Counted from the first letter of the stretch, positions 35,401 through 43,924 are shown. The stretch is DNA of 64,000 nt from Comamonadaceae bacterium OS-4 (GCA_027924025.1 AP026970.1:1758501-1822500); one strand, 5' to 3'. Numbers and translations: made by a program. Notes: a model not told the origin generated them from the sequence alone.

Positions 35401-36285
35401 TTCCCCAATGTGATCGATTTGTTTGACACCGCCGTGCGCGCCGTGGCTGCCATCTCGCCTGAGGACGAGGCGGACGACGTCAACCCCATCCGCCTGCGGG
35501 TGCAGGCTGAAGCAGCGCAGGCCCAGGCCGCCGGCCACAGCGATGCGGACGCCGAGCGCGCTTCCACCTGGCGCGTGTTTGGCCCCCGGCCCGGTGGCTA
35601 TGGCGCGGGCCTGCAAGCGTCGATTGCCAGCGGCAACTGGACCGAGCGCTCTGAGCTGGCCGAAGCCTATTTGCGCGCCGGTGCCTTTGCCTACGGCCAG
35701 GACAGCGATGGCGCTGCCGCCCCCGAGGCCTTTGCCCAGCGCATGGCCGGGTTGGACGCCGTGCTGCACAACCAGGACAACCGCGAGCACGACATCCTGG
35801 ACTCCGGCGACTACTACCAGTTCATGGGTGGCATGGCCGCGGCGGTGGAGCACCTGAGCGGCAAGACGGCCGCGCTGTACCACGGCGACTTCAGCGTGCC
35901 CGGCGCACCGCAGATTCGCAGCCTGGGCGAAGAAGTGGCTCGCGTGGTGCGCTCACGCGCCGTCAACCCCAAGTGGATAGACGGCATCAAGCGCCACGGC
36001 TACAAGGGCGCGTTTGAGATGGCGGCCACCGTCGACTTTTTGTTTGCCTTTGACGCCACCACCGGCGTGGTGGCCGACCACCAGTACGCGCTGGTGGCCG
36101 ATGCCTATGTGCACGACAACGACACCCGCGCTTTCTTGCAACAACACAACCCCGGCGCCCTGCGCAGCATCGGCGAGCGCCTGCTCGAAGCCATGCAGCG
36201 CGGCCTGTGGGCCGAGCCCGGCGACCACCGCGAACGCATCCAGGACCATGTGCTGGCGCTCGAAAACCAATTGGAAGCATCCTGA
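32479..36285 (+). CDS. cobN: Cobaltochelatase subunit CobN
   Basis: CobN (1268 aa, normal) is the large subunit that binds hydrogenobyrinate a,c-diamide and Co(II) in the aerobic pathway. Typical stretches include VVHVGKHGNLEWLPGK, GEGAQAKRR, GMG-type core blocks and the SGFFRDAFPNVI region near residue 970, with GDYYQFMGGMAAAVE near the end. It needs an AAA ATPase plus a VWA subunit; here these are supplied by the chlI/chlD gene that starts 2 nt later, not by classical cobS/cobT chelatase genes. Confidence 0.96.
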   Translation: MHLLSTRPGGHVEDDGNGIVRVEQTPGDIVVLTVADTTLSLLAEVASNLPADFPSVRLANLMWLRQPASTDLYMDDVLRHAKAIVIEHLGAPSDWAYIVDQVCESAAARGQWLVMVSGECVEDAQLLLRSTAAKDDCTHLWRCLREGGRDNANNFYQLIAHAAFGRGERPAPAQVLPGAVRYEPLNQVAPWREGAPTALLVFYKAHLQAGNTAAFDAMLAALAEQGLNTLALALDSLKNPESMALLQTMAREHQVDVVLNATSFAVGSIDGNDSGAEVQPVLLAGDAPVLQLITAGCSQEQWQDDPHGLTPRDLAMQIVLPEVDGRIGTRPISFKGLAWRCERAEIDVVRYQPELERMAYVAALARKWCALRYKKSSEKRVALVLANYPNDDSRLANGVGLDTPASTVVILQALQAAGYATGDVPTNSDALMADLTRGITNNLDANDARPAGQSLAMADYLQDFHALPADSQAAINALWGLPEQDPLVRHGRFMISGQRYGNVFVGNQPARGRDLDLVATYHDADLVPTHNYLAFYFWMRRVYKVDAVVHVGKHGNLEWLPGKSVALGAACWPDAILGPLPHLYPFIVNDPGEGAQAKRRTQAVIIDHLMPAMTRAETYGPLQQLEGRMDEYYEALSLDPRRAKLLRNSILEQVLADGLHIELGFTKPADDTEREALLRRLDAYLCEIKESQIRDGLHTFGQSPTGRQRVDTLVALARYPGGSGAAQASLTVALAQDLGLTDFDALSPDWAAPWTGARPAALQALSDDPWRHAGHTRERVELLATRVVQDMAEQGSALPGGPVDAPESWPHTTQVLQRLQAVLAPRLDACGPNEITQLLRGLDGRFIPPGPSGAPSRGRPDVLPTGRNFYSVDTRAIPTQTAYAMGAKGADRVVERHLQDHGSYPTAMGLSVWGTSTMRTGGEDVAQAFSLLGVRPKWAAGSNRVTDIEVMPMTVLGRPRVDVTLRVSGFFRDAFPNVIDLFDTAVRAVAAISPEDEADDVNPIRLRVQAEAAQAQAAGHSDADAERASTWRVFGPRPGGYGAGLQASIASGNWTERSELAEAYLRAGAFAYGQDSDGAAAPEAFAQRMAGLDAVLHNQDNREHDILDSGDYYQFMGGMAAAVEHLSGKTAALYHGDFSVPGAPQIRSLGEEVARVVRSRAVNPKWIDGIKRHGYKGAFEMAATVDFLFAFDATTGVVADHQYALVADAYVHDNDTRAFLQQHNPGALRSIGERLLEAMQRGLWAEPGDHRERIQDHVLALENQLEAS

Positions 36286-36287
36286 CC

Positions 36288-37400
36288 ATGCCCCTGAATC
36301 CCGACGTTCGTTCTGACCTTCGCCCCGACAAGCACACCAGCGCCCCGGCATCCGCCAGCGCGCCCGAGCCAGTGCCTTTCCCCTTCACCGCGCTGGTGGG
36401 CCAGCAGGCCTTGCAGCGCGCGCTGCTGCTGGTGGCGGTAGACCCCGGCATTGGTGGAGTGCTGATCGGCGGGCCGCGCGGCACGGCCAAGTCCACCGCA
36501 GCGCGCGCATTGGCCGCTTTGCTGCCGCAGGCTCCGTTTGTCACGCTGCCGCTGGCTGCCAGCCTGGAGCAGTTGGTGGGCACGCTCAGTATTGAAGACG
36601 CCTTGCAAAGCGGCGCCGTGCGCCTCTCGCCTGGCCTGGTGGCGCGGGCGCACCAGGGCGTGCTGTACGTGGACGAGGTGAATTTGCTGCCCGACGCGCT
36701 GGTCGACGCCCTGCTGGACGTCGCCGCCAGCGGCGTCAACACCGTGGAGCGCGACGGTATATCCCAGCGCCACGCCGCGCGCTTTGTGCTGGTGGGCACC
36801 ATGAACCCGGAGGAGGGCGAACTGCGCCCCCAGCTGCTGGACCGCTTTGGCCTCTCGGTGTGGCTGCACAACCCTTTGGATGCAGCGCAGCGCCAGCAGA
36901 TCGTGCGCAGCCGCTTGCTGTTTGACGCCGACCCGGGCGCGGTGGCCGAAAGCCATGCCGACGCCTTGCAAAACCTGGCCGCCAGCGTGCTGGACGCGCA
37001 AGCCCTGTTGCCCCGCGTGCAGTGGCCGGACGACGCACTGGCCCACGCCGGTGCGCTGTCGCTGGCTGCCGGAGTGGACGGTGTGCGGGCCGATTTGGTG
37101 ATGTTGCGCGCCGCCCGCGCATCTGCCGCGCTGGACGGGCGCGATGCGGTAACCGTGGCCGATGTGGACGCCGTGGCCGAACTGGCCTTGCACCACCGCC
37201 GGCAGGTTGGAGCTCAGCAACCCGCACCACAAACAGCTCAAAAGCCACAAGCCCCCAACCAAGGCCAAGACGCCAACACTAAGCAACCGGAATCAGCCGG
37301 TGCCGGCAGTGCCGAAGGCGATTGGGGTGCCATGCCGCCCGTGCCCGTGGGCACCGTGCGGCCTGCGGCTGCAGGAGTGCTTCCGCCAAAAAAAGCCTGA
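36288..37400 (+). CDS. ChlI/CobS-like AAA ATPase subunit of cobaltochelatase (zero-frame product)
   Basis: A 370-residue AAA+ motor of the Mg/Co-chelatase type. Walker A is GGPRGTAKST, Walker B LYVDEVNLL, and GTMNPEEGELRPQLLDRF contains sensor and Arg-finger elements. A Pro/Gln-rich linker follows and the frame closes at TGA 37398, right after a slippery A7 run. This product alone corresponds to the small chelatase subunit. A -1 slip at 37388-37394 would extend it into the VWA frame. The ATG at 36288 starts MPLNPD, 2 nt after the cobN stop. Confidence 0.9.
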   Translation: MPLNPDVRSDLRPDKHTSAPASASAPEPVPFPFTALVGQQALQRALLLVAVDPGIGGVLIGGPRGTAKSTAARALAALLPQAPFVTLPLAASLEQLVGTLSIEDALQSGAVRLSPGLVARAHQGVLYVDEVNLLPDALVDALLDVAASGVNTVERDGISQRHAARFVLVGTMNPEEGELRPQLLDRFGLSVWLHNPLDAAQRQQIVRSRLLFDADPGAVAESHADALQNLAASVLDAQALLPRVQWPDDALAHAGALSLAAGVDGVRADLVMLRAARASAALDGRDAVTVADVDAVAELALHHRRQVGAQQPAPQTAQKPQAPNQGQDANTKQPESAGAGSAEGDWGAMPPVPVGTVRPAAAGVLPPKKA

Positions 37401-37448
37401 GCCACCCCGGCCCCGCGCCCCAAAGTGCGGCGCGCGGCGGGCGGTGGC
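37373..37448 (+). promoter_or_regulatory. Programmed -1 frameshift signal in chlI-chlD
   Basis: Three elements sit as in E. coli dnaX: an internal SD-like AGGAG (37373-37377), 10 nt, then the slippery heptamer A_AAA_AAA followed by G (37388-37394), and a very GC-rich stem downstream (gccacc at 37401-37406 region with ggtggc at 37443-37448, and an inner gcgcc/ggcgc stem). The zero-frame stop is 3 nt past the heptamer. Slipping one base back leads into the VWA frame, open to 38096. Confidence 0.8.
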
Positions 37449-38098
37449 GCACAGCAGCCTTACCAGCCGGTGCACAAGCACCTGCGGTAGCTGTGCGCGC
37501 GCCATCCGGCCCAGCAACTCAACGCGGCGCCATCGCCTGGCTGCCCACCCTGCAAGCCAAAGGGCGCAATGCCTTGGCCGCGCAGCACCTGCGCTGGCGC
37601 GAGCCCAAGGCCAAGCCCTCCACCTTGCATTTGCTGCTGCTGGACACCTCCGGCTCCATGCGCCAAGGCGGCCGCTTGGCGCGGGCCAAAGGCTACGCAG
37701 CCCAGGTGCTGGAGCAAGCCGCCCGCGCGGGCGACCATGTGGCGCTGTTGTGCTTTGGCGGGCAGGGCGTAGAAGTGCTGGTGCCCCCCGGCCCCGCACG
37801 CCGCGCCGCCGCATTGCGCGTGCAACAGCGGGGCGGCGGTGGCGGCACACCCTTGGCGCAAGCCATGGCTGTCGCCGACAATTTGATGGCCCAACACCGC
37901 CGCGTGCGCGGCACTAGTGCCAGCGCAGCGTCTACCGTCCTCTGGTTGCTTACCGACGGTCGCACCCTGGAGCAACCGCGCGCACCACAAGGCGCCGATC
38001 AATTGGTGGTGGTGGACTTTGAAGACGCCAAGGTCAGGGTCGGGCGCTGTGCGGACTGGGCTGCGCGCTGGGGTGCGGAGTATCGTCAGAGTGGATAG
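37394..38098 (+). CDS. VWA (ChlD/CobT-like) part of the chelatase, reached by -1 frameshift
   Basis: The frame encodes a Pro/Arg-rich linker, then a von Willebrand A domain with a full MIDAS motif DTSGSM, a GGGTPLAQAM loop and LLTDGR. Fused to the ATPase by the -1 slip, the product would be about 603 residues (36288-38098), the usual ChlD organisation. No good independent ribosome-binding site and ATG exist; a lone GTG at 37493 is the best internal start. The same locus can therefore yield both the small (ATPase) and the medium (ATPase+VWA) subunit that work with CobN. Confidence 0.82.
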   Translation, partial: SLSHPGPAPQSAARGGRWRTAALPAGAQAPAVAVRAPSGPATQRGAIAWLPTLQAKGRNALAAQHLRWREPKAKPSTLHLLLLDTSGSMRQGGRLARAKGYAAQVLEQAARAGDHVALLCFGGQGVEVLVPPGPARRAAALRVQQRGGGGGTPLAQAMAVADNLMAQHRRVRGTSASAASTVLWLLTDGRTLEQPRAPQGADQLVVVDFEDAKVRVGRCADWAARWGAEYRQSG

Positions 38099-38100
38099 CT

Positions 38101-38140
38101 GCTATTGAATTAGGAGCTGCTCGCGCATATTCCATGAGCA
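38101..38140 (+). repeat. Dispersed gctat-type repeat at the edge of the DUF4365 module
   Basis: gctattgaattaggagctgc-tcgcgcatattccat, one of the best-preserved copies. It lies between the end of chlD and the AT-rich module. Confidence 0.6.
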
Positions 38141-38168
38141 GTACACAGTGAATTTGTGAATTGGCTCG

Positions 38169-39308
38169 CTAAAACAAGTCATCTATCTCAATTACGCCGA
38201 AATTGATTGGGTTGAGAAGAGTTGCCGACTTGCTTTTGATATGTACATCTCCCTCGACCTTCACAAGCTTTGAGTTGTCGTGTGCGAGGACAGCCATGTG
38301 ATAGTCATCACCAGAGAGTTCAACGCGAACTTTTCTGTCAATATCCCCGAGTATGGATTCGATGATGATCGTCCCAGTGGTCTCATCTTTAGGCCGACTT
38401 AACTTGGTGATATGTCCAGTCAATGTGCGTTGTGAGAGAACGTAATCGTCCTTGTAGTAGTTGGATACCTTTTCTAGAAGTTCGACCTTATTGTTATCAA
38501 ACGTGAATTTTCTCGGCACAGTTTCGAACATCGGACCAGACATCCCTGAAATTGTGATCTCAAACATTCGATGATGCTTTTCACCGCTAAAGCCTAATAG
38601 CGCATCGCACATATTTGAGCTTGCGCCAGCTAAGACAGCTACATCAAACGCCTTCAAGTCACCAACTTCGTCGTAAGCAACGCTTGCTTTCTCAATTGCT
38701 TCTAAGCTCGTGACTAGGTTAAGCGTTATCACTTGACCCAATGGCATGGCATCTACCGTACGTGGGTCACTAACCATGGGCGAGGCTGTTGGTGCTATGA
38801 CATTTACAACATAGCTTCCTATTTCAGTTTGACCCAACATGAGGGTTTCAAGATATTCCCTTGCAGCCACGGGAGCAGCCCCGGCGAACTGCCGTTTTTT
38901 TGCGTAGACCGATTGAGCTGCTGCTGTAAGCAACTCCTTCGCCTTCGCGATTAAAAGAACACCATCATTTATGGGAATCGTGCCATCTGATGTGTCGTCG
39001 TGAACTACACGAACCGAGATGACATTCGACAGGAGTCGCTGTATATCTTTGATTACGTCAGAGAGGACTCGTCCCTCGTACGTGGCAATGGAGGCCAAAG
39101 CTTGCCGAATTTTCGGCAGGTAATCCTTGGCTGATGGCCATGGGACTAAAACTTCTGCATCTTCGTTTTCTGCGCGATGCCACACAGTTGCGACACTGCG
39201 GATTTTTCCATCCTCATGCCAATGCTTTGAGACTAGGTAGGCTTGCAGTTGCTCTACCGAGATTTGAGGGGTTCGCCTATCAAGGCGGCTAGTGTCTGTC
39301 ACAGCCAC
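38169..39308 (-). CDS. Uncharacterised 379-aa protein, partner of the DUF4365-like gene
   Basis: I do not recognise the family. The N-terminal third is helical with an EDAEVLVPWPSAKDYLPKI segment; the middle has long alpha segments; the C-terminal about 80 residues are beta-rich (LTGHITKLSR, GTIIIESILGD, KVRVELSGDDY, VKVEGDVHIK) and look like an OB-fold-type or other small barrel, which could bind nucleic acid. No membrane segment or signal peptide. It overlaps the DUF4365-like gene by 10 bp, so the two are translated together. Base composition is clearly more AT-rich than the flanking cob genes. Function unknown; a defence role is an inference from its partner. Confidence 0.75.
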   Translation of the reverse strand: MAVTDTSRLDRRTPQISVEQLQAYLVSKHWHEDGKIRSVATVWHRAENEDAEVLVPWPSAKDYLPKIRQALASIATYEGRVLSDVIKDIQRLLSNVISVRVVHDDTSDGTIPINDGVLLIAKAKELLTAAAQSVYAKKRQFAGAAPVAAREYLETLMLGQTEIGSYVVNVIAPTASPMVSDPRTVDAMPLGQVITLNLVTSLEAIEKASVAYDEVGDLKAFDVAVLAGASSNMCDALLGFSGEKHHRMFEITISGMSGPMFETVPRKFTFDNNKVELLEKVSNYYKDDYVLSQRTLTGHITKLSRPKDETTGTIIIESILGDIDRKVRVELSGDDYHMAVLAHDNSKLVKVEGDVHIKSKSATLLNPINFGVIEIDDLF

Positions 39309-39799
39309 TCTCCTTCGCTAGCTCGGTCCATCATTTCACGCAAGGTGAAACTTGTTAGTCTTTGAGCTAAGGGAATAGTAACCGTGATCTTTTCGGCGTT
39401 CTCAGTGGGCTCAGCATCGCGCAACGATAGCCAATAGCAGTTCTTAAAAAGTGAAATTTTTTGATCACTGTGTTCTATCCATTGATCAATTTCGGCTGGG
39501 ATCATTAGTACTGCAAGGTATCTGGGCGATGCGAAGTCATCGCCTCTCAAATCATCGTAATTCTTGCGAGAGAGTTGGAACTTGATTGCATCTCCATCAA
39601 CTAGGTCTTGAGCGGTGCATTTGAGTTGAAACTCGATTTGTGGACTTCGCACGGGGCGTCCGTGATAACCCTTGCTTTTGAAAGAGACATCGATGCTGTC
39701 GTCGTCGACAGTTGCATCAACCCTATTCAGTCCGGCGTGTGCAGCAAGGGCGCACATGTATGCGTAGTTAAATTGTTCTTTTTGCTTCTGCGGATCCAT
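39299..39799 (-). CDS. DUF4365-like protein (putative PD-(D/E)XK nuclease fold)
   Basis: A 166-residue protein that resembles DUF4365 proteins. The order ATVDDDSIDVSF, then PQIEFQLKCT, then FQLSRKNYDDLR gives an Asp followed by E-x-Q-x-K, the arrangement of PD-(D/E)XK nuclease-like folds. DUF4365 domains recur in accessory loci and often beside defence genes. GGAGG lies upstream of the ATG at 39799. It is the first gene of the two-gene module. Nuclease activity is inferred from the motif only. Confidence 0.75.
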   Translation of the reverse strand: MDPQKQKEQFNYAYMCALAAHAGLNRVDATVDDDSIDVSFKSKGYHGRPVRSPQIEFQLKCTAQDLVDGDAIKFQLSRKNYDDLRGDDFASPRYLAVLMIPAEIDQWIEHSDQKISLFKNCYWLSLRDAEPTENAEKITVTIPLAQRLTSFTLREMMDRASEGEWL

Positions 39800-39938
39800 T
39801 TTTTGTACTCCTCCCTAGCTTTTTGGAGATGCTACACGCGATCTCAATGAGCCTTTTCTCGATCGAAATCTCTTGCGCCTCCGAAAACCTCTATCACATC
39901 TGAATGCGATTTCAGAAAACACTATTTGTTAAGAGCGA

Positions 39939-40724
39939 TCAATCTACAAGATTCACGTTGGTCCGCCTCATCAAATAAATATCCATCACCCACCCATGCG
40001 CCGCACGCGCAGCTTGGCGCTCCGCTTGAATCCGCTCGCTCATTTCAGCCAGCGCCCCGGCGATGCAGATTTGTTGGGGCATGCCCAGGTAGGCGCCCCA
40101 CCAGATGGTGACGCCCTCGGGCGGCAGGTGTTGGAAGGCGCAGTGGCCGTCCAGCATCACGGCGATGGTGTCGGCGCTCTCGGGCCAGCCGTGGTCGCGC
40201 AGTTGGCGGCCGGTGGTGATGGTGACCGGGCCATTGATGTCGTTGAGCGCAATGGCATGGGCGGCGGTCAGCGCCTGTAGCGCGGTGATGCCGGGCACCA
40301 CCGACACCGTCAGCGGCAGTTGCAGCGCCAGCCGGTCTGCAATGCGCAGGGTGCTGTCATACAAAGACGGGTCGCCCCACACCAGCAGGGCCACGCGGCC
40401 ACCCTCGGGCAAATGGGCACGGATTTTTGCCAACCAAACCTCGGCAATGGCGTCGTGCCAGCGGTTGACAGCGCCGGGGTAGTCCGGGTCTTGCGCGTCG
40501 CGCACCGGCATGTCGAACTGCACCACCTGCGTGGCGGGGTTGGTGACCAGCTCTTGGCACAACGCCAGCCGCAGCTCGGCCAGGTCGGCCTTGCCTTCGC
40601 CTTTGTGCGGCACCAGGATGAGGTCCGCCGCGTTAAGCGCTTTCACGCCCTGTCGGGTGACGTGGTCGGGGTTGCCGGTGCCAATGCCGACCAGGCACAG
40701 GTCTACTTTCACGGCCGCATTCAT
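39939..40724 (-). CDS. cobF: Precorrin-6A synthase (deacetylating)
   Basis: CobF (261 aa) methylates C1 of precorrin-5 and releases acetate; it is specific to the aerobic route. [17 protein letters not shown] is the SAM-binding start of the tetrapyrrole methylase fold; [16 protein letters not shown] and [15 protein letters not shown] follow. The frame extends upstream, but the ATG at 40724 shares ATGA with the cobM stop. The last gene of the cobL-E-M-F unit; the acquired module lies just beyond it. Confidence 0.94.
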   Translation of the reverse strand: MNAAVKVDLCLVGIGTGNPDHVTRQGVKALNAADLILVPHKGEGKADLAELRLALCQELVTNPATQVVQFDMPVRDAQDPDYPGAVNRWHDAIAEVWLAKIRAHLPEGGRVALLVWGDPSLYDSTLRIADRLALQLPLTVSVVPGITALQALTAAHAIALNDINGPVTITTGRQLRDHGWPESADTIAVMLDGHCAFQHLPPEGVTIWWGAYLGMPQQICIAGALAEMSERIQAERQAARAAHGWVMDIYLMRRTNVNLVD

Positions 40725-41518
40725 TCGGTGCCTGCCGGGAAGCGGGGCGCGGTGCCCAAAGGGCGGTAGCGGCGGTCGTAGTCGCCGGCGTAGAGGCGGC
40801 TGTGGGCAAAGTCGCCTTCGCCCAAGTTTTGGCCGAGTGTGTGGCCCACCAGAATCAATGCAGTGCGTTCCATGCCTTCGCCAATCGCCGCTTCGATGGT
40901 GGCGAGCGTGGCGCGCACAACGCGCTCGTCCGGCCAACTGGCGCGCCAAACCACGGCCACCGGGCAGTCCGCGCCGTAGTGGGGCGATAGCTCGGCCACC
41001 ACGCGCGGCAAGACATGTATAGACAGGTGAATCGCCAGCACCGCCTGCGTGGCCGCAAAGTTGGCCAGCGACTCGGTGTCGGGCATGGCCGATGCGCGGC
41101 CAGAGGTGCGGGTGAGCACCACCGATTGGCTCAGGCCCGGCAATGTCAGCTCGGCTTCCAGCGTGGCGGCGGCAGCTGCAAAGGAAGGCACGCCCGGCGT
41201 CACGGTGTAGGGGATGCCCAGCGCGCGCAAGCCGCGCAGCTGCTCGCCCATGGCCGACCACACCGACAAGTCGCCCGAATGCAGGCGGGCCACGTCGTGC
41301 CCGGCGGCGTGCGCGGTGCTGATTTCCTCAAAAATTTGCTCCAGCGACAGGGGCGCGGTGTTGACGATGCGCGCACCGGGTGGGCAGTGGGCCAACACGC
41401 CCTCGGGCACGAGCGAGCCCGCGTACAGGCAGACAGGGCTGGCAGCAATCAAGTCGCGCCCGCGCAGGGTCAACAGGTCGGGTGCGCCGGGGCCGGCGCC
41501 AATGAAGTGAACAGTCAT
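40721..41518 (-). CDS. cobM: Precorrin-4 C11-methyltransferase
   Basis: CobM (265 aa) adds the C11 methyl. [18 protein letters not shown] is the family N-terminus; [24 protein letters not shown] and [13 protein letters not shown] are diagnostic. It shares ATGA with both cobE and cobF, indicating tight translational coupling. Confidence 0.96.
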   Translation of the reverse strand: MTVHFIGAGPGAPDLLTLRGRDLIAASPVCLYAGSLVPEGVLAHCPPGARIVNTAPLSLEQIFEEISTAHAAGHDVARLHSGDLSVWSAMGEQLRGLRALGIPYTVTPGVPSFAAAAATLEAELTLPGLSQSVVLTRTSGRASAMPDTESLANFAATQAVLAIHLSIHVLPRVVAELSPHYGADCPVAVVWRASWPDERVVRATLATIEAAIGEGMERTALILVGHTLGQNLGEGDFAHSRLYAGDYDRRYRPLGTAPRFPAGTE

Positions 41519-41922
41519 GGGGCAGTATTTTCTATGGAAGCCAGTGCCGCAGTGGCCATGCGGTCGGGGCTGATGCTGCGGTGGCCCAGCAGGGTTGCGC
41601 CGGCGCCCGCTGCGGCGAGTGCGGCGGCTTCGGCCACGCTGTGGGCACCGTAGCGTTCAGGCACATGAGCGCTTGGCGCGGCGGGCTGGTTGGCCAGCGC
41701 GGTCAGGGGGATGGTATGGATGGGGACTTGCAATTCGCCCGCCAGTTGCAGCAGGGCGGGGTGATTGGTTTTGTCGGCAGCGGCGGCCAGCGTGCTCAAG
41801 TGCGCGGGTGTGATGGTCCGGCCGCGCGCTGTGGACGCAGCATCCAACGCGGCCTGCAAGGCGCTGCGCAGCGAGGCCAGCTCGCACCCGGCTCTAAAGC
41901 CCAAGCCCGCTACCAGCTTCAT
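41515..41922 (-). CDS. cobE: Cobalamin biosynthesis protein CobE
   Basis: A 135-residue homologue of CobE and of the C-terminal domain of CbiG. It begins [16 protein letters not shown] and ends with the [11 protein letters not shown]...[18 protein letters not shown] block. In the aerobic route its precise role is uncertain; CbiG opens the delta-lactone in the anaerobic route. Gene context is firm. Confidence 0.9.
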   Translation of the reverse strand: MKLVAGLGFRAGCELASLRSALQAALDAASTARGRTITPAHLSTLAAAADKTNHPALLQLAGELQVPIHTIPLTALANQPAAPSAHVPERYGAHSVAEAAALAAAGAGATLLGHRSISPDRMATAALASIENTAP

Positions 41923-41962
41923 GTGGGTAAATCATTGAGGGGGACGGCCAAGTGGGAGCGGT

Positions 41963-43171
41963 TCACAGCGCCACGCTCCACTGCACCACCGGGCGGCTGG
42001 GCTGCCAACCTCGCATGCGCCCCAGGGGCGCGGCCTGCGCCAGCTCGATGCGCAGCAGCTCGCCGCCGTGTTGGGCGTGCAGTTGCAGCAGAGCAGATTC
42101 GGTCTCCAGCGTCACCGCGTTCACCACCAGGCGCGTGCCTTGCGGCGCAGTGACTTGCAGCAGGGCAAACAGCGCCATGTCAAACCCGCCACCTACAAAA
42201 ATGGCGTGGGGCGTGGGCAGGCTGGCCAGCAGGTCGGGTGTGTGGCCGTGGTGCACCGTCAGGCGGTGATCTATGCCGAAGTGGGCTGCGTTGCTGCGGA
42301 TGTTGGTGACGCGCTCGGCGTGTTGCTCCACCGCGCTGGATGTGCCACCCGCCAAACACCACTCCACCGACACCGAGCCCGAGCCTGCGCCCAAGTCCCA
42401 CAGGTATTCGCCGGGGCGGGGCGCGAGTGCGGCCAGCGTCAAGGCGCGTATGGGCGATTTGGTGATTTGCCCGTCGCTGGCAAAGCCCGCGTCCGGCAGG
42501 CCGGCGCTGCGGGGCAGGCCGGCAAATGTGGCGTCGGTGCTCGCCACTTGCACAGCTACCGCTACCGGGGTTTGGATGTCGGCAAAGTCGAGTGCAGCCG
42601 CAGTGGTCTGGCGGATGTGTTCACGCGGGCCGCCCAATGCTTCCAGCACCCATAAAGCGGATGCGCCGCAGCCTTGGGCTGTGAGCCACCGGGCAAACTC
42701 ACCCACAGCCGCCGCATCGCGCAACAGGCAAATCAGTTGCGCGCCAGGGTGTAGGGCGCTGCGGGTGCGGGCAAACGGCGAGGCGTGCAGGCCGAAGCAG
42801 TGCACCGCCTCCAGCCGCCAGACCAGGCGCGAGGCGGCCAGAGAAAAGGTGGAGGGCGCGGGGTGGGCTACCCATTCGCCGGGCTGCAAATGCGCCGCCA
42901 AGCTGCCACCCGCCCCAAACCAGAACGGGTCGCCCGAAGCCAGCACCACCACCGGCTGGCCGCGCAGGGCGAGCACAGGCGCCACGTCAAAAGGCACGGG
43001 CCATTCAATGCCACGGCTGCCCACGTCTGCCAGCGCCAAGTGACGTGGCCCGCCGAATACATGCTGCGCGCGCGCCAACGCCGAGCGGCTACCATCGCCC
43101 AGACCATGCAGACCATCTTCACCGATACCAATGACAGTTAGCCAAGGTTTAGAGAGCCAAGGTTCAGACAT
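41963..43171 (-). CDS. cobL: Precorrin-6B C5,15-methyltransferase (decarboxylating)
   Basis: CobL (402 aa) is a fusion. The N-terminal CbiE-like methylase (WLTVIGIGEDG..., VVVLASGDPFWFG) methylates C5, and the C-terminal CbiT-like Rossmann domain (LWDLGAGSGSVSVEW) methylates C15 and decarboxylates. The ATG at 43171 follows AAGGAG on the minus strand and is divergent to cobK; the two start codons overlap in one CATG. Confidence 0.95.
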   Translation of the reverse strand: MSEPWLSKPWLTVIGIGEDGLHGLGDGSRSALARAQHVFGGPRHLALADVGSRGIEWPVPFDVAPVLALRGQPVVVLASGDPFWFGAGGSLAAHLQPGEWVAHPAPSTFSLAASRLVWRLEAVHCFGLHASPFARTRSALHPGAQLICLLRDAAAVGEFARWLTAQGCGASALWVLEALGGPREHIRQTTAAALDFADIQTPVAVAVQVASTDATFAGLPRSAGLPDAGFASDGQITKSPIRALTLAALAPRPGEYLWDLGAGSGSVSVEWCLAGGTSSAVEQHAERVTNIRSNAAHFGIDHRLTVHHGHTPDLLASLPTPHAIFVGGGFDMALFALLQVTAPQGTRLVVNAVTLETESALLQLHAQHGGELLRIELAQAAPLGRMRGWQPSRPVVQWSVAL

Positions 43172-43919
43172 GGCGCGCGGCTCCTTGCGGGTGTTGTTGC
43201 TGGGCGGCACCACCGAGGCCAGCCGCCTGGCACAGGCCTTGGCGCAGGCCGGGGTGGATGCGGTGTTTTCTTACGCAGGCCGGACGGACGCGCCCATCGC
43301 CCAGCCGCTGCCAACCCGCGTGGGCGGCTTTGGCGGTGTGGCGGGGCTGCAGGCTTTTTTGCAGGCCGAGCGCATCAGCCATGTGGTGGACGCCACCCAC
43401 CCCTTTGCGGCGCAGATGAGCAGCAACGCGGTGCTGGCAAGTACCGCCACTGGCGTGCCCCTGCTGGCATTGGAGCGGCCCGCCTGGCAGGCGCAGGGTG
43501 GTGATGTGTGGACGCATGTGGCGGATATCGACGCCGCCGTGCAAGCCTTGCCTGCTGAGCCCGCCCGCGTTTTTTTGGCTATCGGCAAGCAGAACCTGGC
43601 GCCTTTTTTGTCTTGTGCCCAGCACTGGTACCTGTTGCGTTTGGTGGACCCGGTGTTGGACTTGCCCGCTGTGCGCGGCCATGTGGTGCTGGACCGCGGC
43701 CCCTTCACGCTGGAGGGCGACCGCGCCTTGCTGCAGACGCATGGCATCACCCACATCGTCGCCAAAAACTCCGGCGGTGCGGGCGCCGAGGCCAAGCTGG
43801 TGGCCGCCCGCGAGTTGGGGCTGCCCGTCATCCTGATAGACCGGCCGCACATTCCCAGCCGCCACACCGTGGGCAGCGTGCCCGAGGTGCTGCGCTGGCT
43901 GGGCGTGGCAGGCCATTAA
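43170..43919 (+). CDS. cobK: Precorrin-6A reductase
   Basis: CobK (249 aa) reduces precorrin-6A with NADPH. VLLLGGTTEASRLAQAL at the start, VVDATHPFAAQMS and VAKNSGGAGAEAKLVAARELGLPVILIDRP are family marks. The ATG at 43170 is divergent from cobL with start codons sharing CATG, and the gene is convergent with cobJ with only 5 nt between stops. A start at the ATG at 43131 would overlap cobL more. Confidence 0.95.
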   Translation: MARGSLRVLLLGGTTEASRLAQALAQAGVDAVFSYAGRTDAPIAQPLPTRVGGFGGVAGLQAFLQAERISHVVDATHPFAAQMSSNAVLASTATGVPLLALERPAWQAQGGDVWTHVADIDAAVQALPAEPARVFLAIGKQNLAPFLSCAQHWYLLRLVDPVLDLPAVRGHVVLDRGPFTLEGDRALLQTHGITHIVAKNSGGAGAEAKLVAARELGLPVILIDRPHIPSRHTVGSVPEVLRWLGVAGH

Positions 43920-43924
43920 ATTTC

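Noticed and set aside
37322..38098. chlD as a broken pseudogene of a fused chelatase subunit
   Set aside because: The VWA frame is intact with its MIDAS motif, and the break coincides with a slippery site, a spaced SD and a stem. Programmed frameshifting explains it better, although a sequencing error in the A7 run remains possible.
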